Assembly: GCA_009763385.1 (NCBI GenBank)
Contig: CM019825.1
Location: 1,612,001-1,676,000 of the forward strand
Length of the DNA stretch: 64,000 nucleotides
Reading direction: 5' to 3'
From: Coix lacryma-jobi var. lacryma-jobi
Taxonomy: Eukaryota > Streptophyta > Magnoliopsida > Poales > Poaceae
The notes under the pieces are model-generated. The model saw only the letters and a program-made list of their open reading frames with translations, was not told the origin of the DNA and ran no database searches. A program made the translations under genes and the position numbers. Below, piece by piece: positions 58,229-64,000 of this stretch. Within the stretch, counting starts at the first letter, position 1, and each line of letters opens with the position of its first letter.

Positions 58229-59323
58229 CACTGCTACAGAAATGACATTCACTGCCGGTACATCACTGGCGGTTTCTATTCTGCCGGTACATCACTGGCG
58301 GTTTCTATTCAACCGTCACTGATGTTTCTTCACTGGCGGTTTGAAGATTGAAAATCAGACAATGATTGGGGGAGGCCACAAACCGCCAGTGAAGATAGCT
58401 AACAGTGGCGGTTGGTGGCTCAAACCGCCAGTGAAGCTTCACTAGCGGTTCGTAGCTCAAACCGCCAGTGAAGATACCTAACAGTGACGGTTCGTAACTC
58501 CAACCGCCAGTGATAGTTTGGTATCACTGGCGGTTTGGTTTTAAACCGCCAGTGATGAATCGTGTATAAAAGGTCAATCCCTTCCCCCTGCTCTCTCCCA
58601 GCTCGAGCTCCACAGGCAGATGAGCATTTTCCCCCCACCCTCACTCCATTGTTGCGGCCATTTTTCACCAAAATGCTCAATGTGGATCTTGTTTTTTCAA
58701 ACATGGGCATGATCTTCTTGCTTTAAGGTTAGTAACAAAAAAGCTTCAACTCCTTCGATTTTATAGCTTTAGAGTGTTTTGCATGGCTACATGGTCATTG
58801 TAATTGTTTCTCCATTTTAGAGAGCACTTTTCAATTGGATTTTGAGGAAGGCATCCAAGTTGTGGTGAATCCATCTTGCAAAAGGTTGGTATTTATGAGT
58901 CCATCATATTTACTAGCTAATTGCATTGTTGTTTGGATGATTGCTACTATGTCATGCTTTAATTAGCTCATGGATTATTTATTTTGATGAACAAAATCTA
59001 TGTGCTACCGAGCCGTTTGTGTTTAGCTAAATTGTTTTTGTTGATTAAGTGTATAAATTTAACCTTTTGTATTTAGTGACTCTATTTGTTCTCAATTTTA
59101 AATTTACCATGCTAAGCTAAGTGTAGATTACTGTGGGCATGGAGTTAGAAGCGCAAATTCTTGATAATGAAAGGACCCTTTTTTATTTCACTGTAATTAC
59201 TCTCTTAATTTTTATTTTGATGAGGAAAATCTATGTGACACCTACCGACCCATTTGTTTGGAGCTACGTTGTATTGTTGATTAAGAGTCCATCCAAATTT
59301 AAGTCTTTATAATTAGGGACTCT

Positions 59324-59884
59324 CACTACTAGAGAACAGACCTTTGGACGATCTTTCAATTGAGCTTTAGCCTCGGCAAAAAATTGCGTCCGGGGCTAAA
59401 GACCTTTAGTCCCGGTTGATAACACCAACCTGGGCTAAAGGTGAATCTTTAGTCCCGGTTGGTATTATCAACCCGGACTAAAGGTCCTGAACCTTTAGTC
59501 CCGGTTGGTAATACCAACCGGGGCTAAAGGGTGAACCTTTAGGCCCGGTTGGTGTTACCAACCGGGACTAAAAGTCCTTTTAGCCCCGGTTGGTGTTACC
59601 AACCGGGGCTAAAGGCCCTTCCCGAGTGGATTCAAAAGGAAAACATCCAGAACTACATCACGTGGGTTGTGTAGCTCAGTTGGTAAGCGTGCCTGAGGCG
59701 AGAGGTGCTGAGTTCGAATCTCACAAATGCACATTTATTTTTCCTCGTGAGAGCCTTTAGCCCCGGTTGGGAATGCCCCGGGACTAAAGGTTGGGACCTT
59801 TAGTCCCGGATTGCTAGCCCCGGTTGGGAAACCGGGGCTAAAGCCCCTTCCCAACCGGGGCTAAAGGCCGATTCTCTAGTAGTG
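59324..59884. mobile_element. Nested small CACTA element with hairpin repeats and a tRNA-like insert
   Basis: The 561-bp insert starts CACTACTAGAGAAC and ends TTCTCTAGTAGTG, flanked by TCT on both sides, so it is a CACTA element inserted into another. It is filled with inverted copies of CTTTAGTCCCGGTTGG and CCAACCGGGGCTAAAG, giving strong hairpins. Between the two arms sits a tRNA-like sequence at 59665-59733. Confidence 0.88.
59665..59733 (+). ncRNA. tRNA-like sequence inside the nested CACTA element
   Basis: The stretch contains a near-consensus internal Pol III A box (TAGCTCAGTTGG) and B box (GAGTTCGAATC) at tRNA spacing. The D arm GCTCAGTTGGTAAGC lacks one base, and the anticodon and acceptor stems pair poorly, so it is a degenerate tRNA-like sequence, not a tRNA gene. 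Whether it is transcribed is unknown. Confidence 0.55.
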
Positions 59885-59935
59885 TCTATTTGGTCGTCCT
59901 CAAATTTAAATTTGCCATGATAAGATAGGTCGTCC

Positions 59936-60125
59936 TCAATAGAGTTGGACTTCCACAATCTCGTTACGAGGGAAGACTAGGTGGGATAGGAACGATCAGT
60001 GAGAAATTTATCAGAGTAGACGATCCTGTTTCTTTTAGGCAGGCACAATTTGCCGTTCTCCAACAAGCTAAGGATGTGATGCCATACATTGGGGAACACA
60101 TACAGTCATTGCAGACTTCTTATCC
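59936..60125 (+). pseudogene. CACTA transposase (TNP2-type) fragment
   Basis: Plus-strand reading gives EKFIRVDDPVSFRQAQFAVL followed by QQAKDVMPYIGEHIQ, resembling the C-terminal part of grass TNP2-type CACTA proteins. The upstream part is frameshifted (NFHNLVT-like). The match ends abruptly at the captured LRR sequence. Confidence 0.55.
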
Positions 60126-60480
60126 GAACACGTCGTTGTGGGCGAGGTAGAGGAGCACGAGCCCTGCCCAGCGGAGGAGCGCGCCCAGCGGAGGTCGAGC
60201 ACGCGGAGCTCAGTGAGGTGGGAGACCGGGTCGAGCAGCCGCGCAGGTCCAGCGATGGGAGCGTCAGCGAGGTGACGCTGGGCCGCGCTCCGAATCGCCA
60301 GCTCCAAAGCCGCTCTCCGCCATCGCCGCGCCATCGACGTCGTCTCCTTCCACCACCGAGCGTGCCGCACCACCATCGCAGCTCCATCCGAGGCGTGCTG
60401 CGCGGTGGACTCCCTCCCCCGACCCCACCCCTGCCCGGCTGCTCCCAACGACCCTTCACCGTGAGCACCTCAGACCCCTG
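60126..60480 (-). pseudogene. Captured LRR receptor-kinase fragment
   Basis: On the minus strand, in two frames, it reads SLTLPSLDLRG and LLDPVSHLTELRVLDLR, then GLVLLYLAHND, the repeat grammar of the first leucine-rich repeats of pollen-receptor-like kinases. It is GC-rich against the AT-rich surroundings and frameshifted. This is a typical captured exon fragment. Confidence 0.6.
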
Positions 60481-60653
60481 CCCCCTAGGTGTTCGGCTAA
60501 ATGCCAACTAAGCCAAGAGAAAACTGTTTTTTATTTTTACCTTAATGTTGTGCTTTAGTTGTTCGATGGAAGCTGATGTTTTACTGACTCAGGTGAAGAA
60601 ATGATATGCTCAGTCATAGTAGGTGATTGAATCAATTTTGTGATGTCGGCAAG

Positions 60654-60935
60654 TCACTGAAAGCGCTTTGCTATAAATTGAGTATTCATATGTAAATGAA
60701 CAAAGTTGTGGAAATCGATAAGCATATCTGAATATATATCTTGGATATTACCGTTCTTATTGTGAATAATATTGGTCTGTTCAGCCAGAGATTTATCCAT
60801 CAAAAAGTAACTCATTAGCTGATAAGCACTTGCAGACGCGTCTTGGTTCATAGGTGTTTTAAACATAATAGCATCATCATCATAGATGTTTGTTAGAATA
60901 CCAGCTAAGAACTGAAAGAGGTTTCTGAATAGCAA
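60654..60935 (-). pseudogene. Phage-type single-subunit RNA polymerase fragment (mitochondrial-plasmid type)
   Basis: An open 93-codon frame containing the palm motif DASASAYQ (D.S.S..Q) followed 20 or so residues later by TNIIHNKNGNIQDIYS. T7-family polymerases have the corresponding layout: the catalytic Asp in D.SCSG.QH, then a VNLL...QDIY segment. The Ala/Tyr-bearing version looks more like polymerases of plant mitochondrial linear plasmids than nuclear RpoT, in my recollection. Only the motif A region is present. Confidence 0.65.
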
Positions 60936-60981
60936 GTTAGGACTACCATTTGTCCTTTCATGAAGCTGCTATCTGAAACTG

Positions 60982-60982
<1 letters not shown>

Positions 60983-61033
<51 letters not shown>
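60983..61033. repeat. (TA)n microsatellite
   Basis: About 51 bases of perfect TA repeat inside the CACTA element. Confidence 0.95.
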
Positions 61034-61035
<2 letters not shown>

Positions 61036-62202
61036 TTTCTGAATTTTTTTTTGTTTTGAATGGACCTCATAGTTGACCAACACTTCTCTTGTTTGGTCAG
61101 TTTAATCTGAGTATGTTGTTGTTGTTTCTAATTTTTACCAAGTTCTATTAGTGTTGCAAGCTACTTTTCTAAAACTGGACATAGACTAATATCATATCAG
61201 CATGTTGCATGCTGTTATTTTTTCTTTTAAATTAACTGAGTTGCCATATGATTTTGTTTCCTCTCTAGATGTATGGAGCTAAGTTGATGTATGGAGTTGT
61301 CATGTTAATTATTTCAGTTATCTATCTAGTTATCTTTATGTGCAATTTGGAGCTCCCATTCTAGCTATTTTCCTAAAACTAGTGATTTGTTCCTCTCTGT
61401 ACTGCTTCCCTTCTAGCTATTTTTCTGAAACTACTATACAGGCTCGAACACAACTTTGTTGTATGGTGTGATTAAATATTTACCTGTTACATAGTGCAAT
61501 TTATGCTATTTTAATTGAGTAATTTCTGGATGTCCACAGTCATGACTCGTCGTCGCCAGTTTACCCGTCGACGAACCGATAGGCAGCAGGACGAAGCGGC
61601 TAGGGTGGAACAGCCGCAAGATGTAGATAACAATGGCGAAGACCAAGAAGTTCAAGGCTCAATATGGTCGAGAGCACATGGATAGACTACTGTAATTCTG
61701 TCTTTAAGTTCTAGACTCTCAATGTAACATTTGTGATATTTGTTTTAATAGGATTCTATATGGATTGTGATACTTTAATTAGAACAATTTCGATGTAATT
61801 GTAATCTCGATGCATTTAAGGTTTCATATCTATGATATCATATCTAGCAATGTGGCAAATAAAAAACAAACAAAAATAATAGAAACCAATACAATTCGGA
61901 ATTTGTCGGATCACTGCCAGTTTATTTTGAACCGCTAGTGATTTGGATGAAACACTGGCGGTTTGTATCATAAACCGCCAGTGTTGGCTATATCAACACT
62001 GACGGTTTGTGATATGAACCGCCAGTGTTGGCTATATCAATACTGACGGTTTATGGATCACTGACGGTTTGAAATAACCGCTAGTGATGGAAGACCCCCT
62101 TCACTGTTGCTTTGGTTGTGGCGGTTCAAAATCCGCCAGTGAAGGGGGTTTGAACCGCCAGTGATCCTCTTTCCTGTAATCCTCTTTCCTGTAGCAGTGG
62201 AT

Positions 62203-63228
62203 CCGATGGAGTAGCGGCCTGGTGGCCTGGTTTGCGATCGACGACTGTAACAGCGACGTGAACTGAATAACCGGCCGGTGCACCTGGACGGACAGGGACG
62301 GCATTAATTTCCAAACTGAATGCATGCAAGCACGCCGCGCCGATCGATCCAATGCAAGCAAGCTAACTAGCTAGTTTTTTTTTTTTTTGGCCTCCGGTGT
62401 GATCTGGTCCGATCCGATCGCATGCGCTATATATAAGTACTGTGCTACACTGATTAAACGATCGACGCCAAATCGGATCGCCAAGTTTTCTTCCGTCTTC
62501 CATCTTCAATCTTCATGGAATGGATGCATATACAGATGTCGTCGTCGTCGTCTTCCATCTCCCCCGGCTGCCGCAATACGGCGGCGACTACTAGGCGTGG
62601 GCTCGAAATCTCGAATGAGGCCCGCTTAGATGTGCTGGGCTGCCACAGCCCACGGGTTTTGAAACTGAAGGAAAAAAAAAAATCAAAACCACATGTTCTT
62701 TTGTATCATAATATAATCGTTACCACACTTATGTGTTTTCTTTACGCGCTAAATAGTTTGTAATATTTTGGTAAATCCGTGGTTAAAAAATTACTAGTAT
62801 TTTATTTAAGAAAAATAAATCCACATATCTGATTTTAATTTTAGGAAGGCGTATGCACTAAACAGTTTTTGATCTGGTTTTGAATCTGGAGTATATATAA
62901 GCTAAATAATTTGATCTTGTTTTGATCAAAGTTGTTCAGCAGTGGTACTGTGAGAGAGCGGTGGCACAAGCACAAAACACAACGGTAAGCAAGGAGGATT
63001 CGCGGGCGGCTGCTGCTGCTGCTGCTGCTCCTGAAAGAGGGACATGTGGCAGCAAACACAAGGGCGGTTGATGCATGCTTGTTCAATCCTGTTCCACGAT
63101 CCACTGCTACTACCCCGGCCATGACGATAGTACCAGCACTGTAGCCTGTTTCACCCATAGCAGGTAGGATATCTGGATTAGTTGGAACATGCACGCAGGC
63201 GTCCCCAGTTTCCTGCCTTTACTATATA
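62203..63228. other. Intergenic spacer
   Basis: No gene is supported. A T15 run lies at about 62376-62390. A CTG trinucleotide repeat (six copies of GCT) lies at 63011-63028. Confidence 0.35.
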
Positions 63229-63486
63229 CTCCATCTGTCCACGAAAGAATCAATTCCTAGAATCCGTGTCAGTCAAACTTTTTAAACTTTGACTAACTTT
63301 ATAGAAAAGAGTAATAACATCTATGGTATAAAATGAACATATTATGAAAATATACTCTATGGTATATCTAATAATGCGAATTTGAGATCATCAATCTTAA
63401 TAGTTTTTTTTTAGAAATTCGGTCAAAGTTTAAAAAATTTGACTTATGACAACTCTAGAAATCTATTTATTCGTGGACAGAGGGAG
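63229..63486. mobile_element. Stowaway-like miniature element
   Basis: About 258 bp with inverted ends CTCCATCTGTCCACGAAAGAAT and ATTTATTCGTGGACAGAGGGAG, flanked by TA. Confidence 0.78.
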
Positions 63487-63580
63487 TAGTCTCTAATTTA
63501 ATTTGTCGGGATTAGCAAAAAAAAGAAAACATGTGTGTACTATATCTGAGACTGAATTCGAGTGATTTATATAGTACTCC

Positions 63581-63581
<1 letters not shown>

Positions 63582-63648
<67 letters not shown>
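63582..63648. repeat. (TA)n microsatellite
   Basis: About 67 bases of TA repeat directly abutting a Stowaway-like end. Confidence 0.95.
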
Positions 63649-63649
<1 letters not shown>

Positions 63650-63650
<1 letters not shown>

Positions 63651-63900
63651 TCCCTCCGTATCACAAATAGAGTTCATTTTGGACAGCGACACGGTCTCCA
63701 AAGCATAACTTTGACTACTTATTTTTAAAAAAATATTTGTTATAAAGTGGTATATATATACTTTTATGAAAGTATACTTTTCAAGATAAATGTATTTATA
63801 TGGTTTTTACATTTCTAAACTCAATAATTTAAAAGATATTCATGATTTATATTCTCAATGTTTGACCGAAAGTTTTTCCAAAACAAACTCTATTTGTGAT
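63650..63900. mobile_element. Stowaway-like miniature element with truncated right end
   Basis: Starts CTCCCTCCGTATCACAAATAG next to TA; the right arm pairs with it (CTATTTGTGAT) but lacks the terminal GGAGGGAG, so the right end is lost or mutated. Confidence 0.7.
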
Positions 63901-64000
63901 CATTGACAGAATTTGACTGGTTGGAACAGGCAACGTTTGCGGCGGCAGCAGCATGCAGCTTCTAGACGCTCGCTCGCCAGTGGGTCAGACAACTGAGCTG

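Larger units (their letters stand above)
58229..62199. mobile_element. CACTA (En/Spm-type) DNA transposon with captured fragments
   Basis: The element begins CACTGCTACAG and ends ...CTGTAGCAGTG, with the 3-bp target duplication GAT on each side (58226-58228, 62200-62202). Both subterminal regions (58240-58560 and 61910-62175) are packed with direct and inverted copies of TCACTGGCGGTTT, the typical transposase-binding arrays. A TATA-like TGTATAAAAGG lies near 58563. The inside holds a TNP2-like fragment (about 59936-60125), a captured LRR-kinase-like fragment (60126-60480), a phage-type RNA polymerase fragment (60654-60935), an AT microsatellite and a nested CACTA element (59324-59884). No complete transposase is present, so it is non-autonomous. 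Confidence 0.88.

Noticed and set aside
59665..59733. Functional tRNA gene
   Set aside because: The D arm lacks one base, and the acceptor and anticodon stems do not pair properly, so it was kept only as tRNA-like.

Overview
This window is nuclear DNA from a grass (Poaceae). The genes have plant intron-exon structure, and the spaces between them are filled with Sirevirus-type copia retrotransposons, CACTA, hAT and Mutator elements, and Stowaway-like miniature elements with CTCCCTCC ends. A panicoid grass of the sorghum, sugarcane or Miscanthus kind fits best, but that is inference from the look of the genes and repeats, not a database match.

Five host genes can be reconstructed exon by exon. 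(1) 974-3358 (+) is a clade II TGA bZIP transcription factor of 333 aa in 8 exons. (2) 5260-6772 (-) is the TRAPP vesicle-tethering subunit TRAPPC2/sedlin, 135 aa in 5 exons, one intron of which is an AT-AC minor-spliceosome intron. (3) 35791-36823 (-) is a galactinol synthase of 322 aa in 2 exons. (4) 42578-47144 (-) is the zeta subunit of the CCT chaperonin (CCT6), 535 aa in 15 exons. (5) 51055-53052 (-) is an intronless P-class pentatricopeptide-repeat protein of 665 aa. A GDSL-lipase relic lies at 4034-4515 (-). These genes serve unrelated functions and form no pathway or cluster.

The repeats are layered. 8693-18438 (+) is a complete Sirevirus with a palindromic repeat array in its LTRs. 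18774-19570 is a small hAT-like element. 20745-32681 (-) is a second, larger Sirevirus with a third open reading frame after pol; it is sprinkled with nine clusters of CGGCACTGCCG, two of them inside coding sequence, and it split a small inverted-repeat element on insertion. 33448-34867 and 39004-39869 are two insertions of one retroposon family with target duplications; the first carries a nested GC-rich hAT-like element, and the second shows the empty site. 56737-57531 is a Pack-MULE-like element with about 210-bp terminal inverted repeats. 58229-62199 is a CACTA element holding TNP2-like, LRR-kinase-like and phage-type RNA polymerase fragments, plus a smaller nested CACTA element with a tRNA-like sequence inside.

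I found no operon-like or defence-like novel system. The most unusual items are the palindromic GC clusters spread through the second Sirevirus, the RNA polymerase fragment and the tRNA-like insert inside the nested CACTA elements, and the shared stop-plus-splice-acceptor arrangement at the gag/pol junction of both Sireviruses. Many frameshifts and LTR-LTR differences in the retrotransposons are single-base homopolymer indels, while the host genes read cleanly, so some breaks may be assembly errors in repeats.
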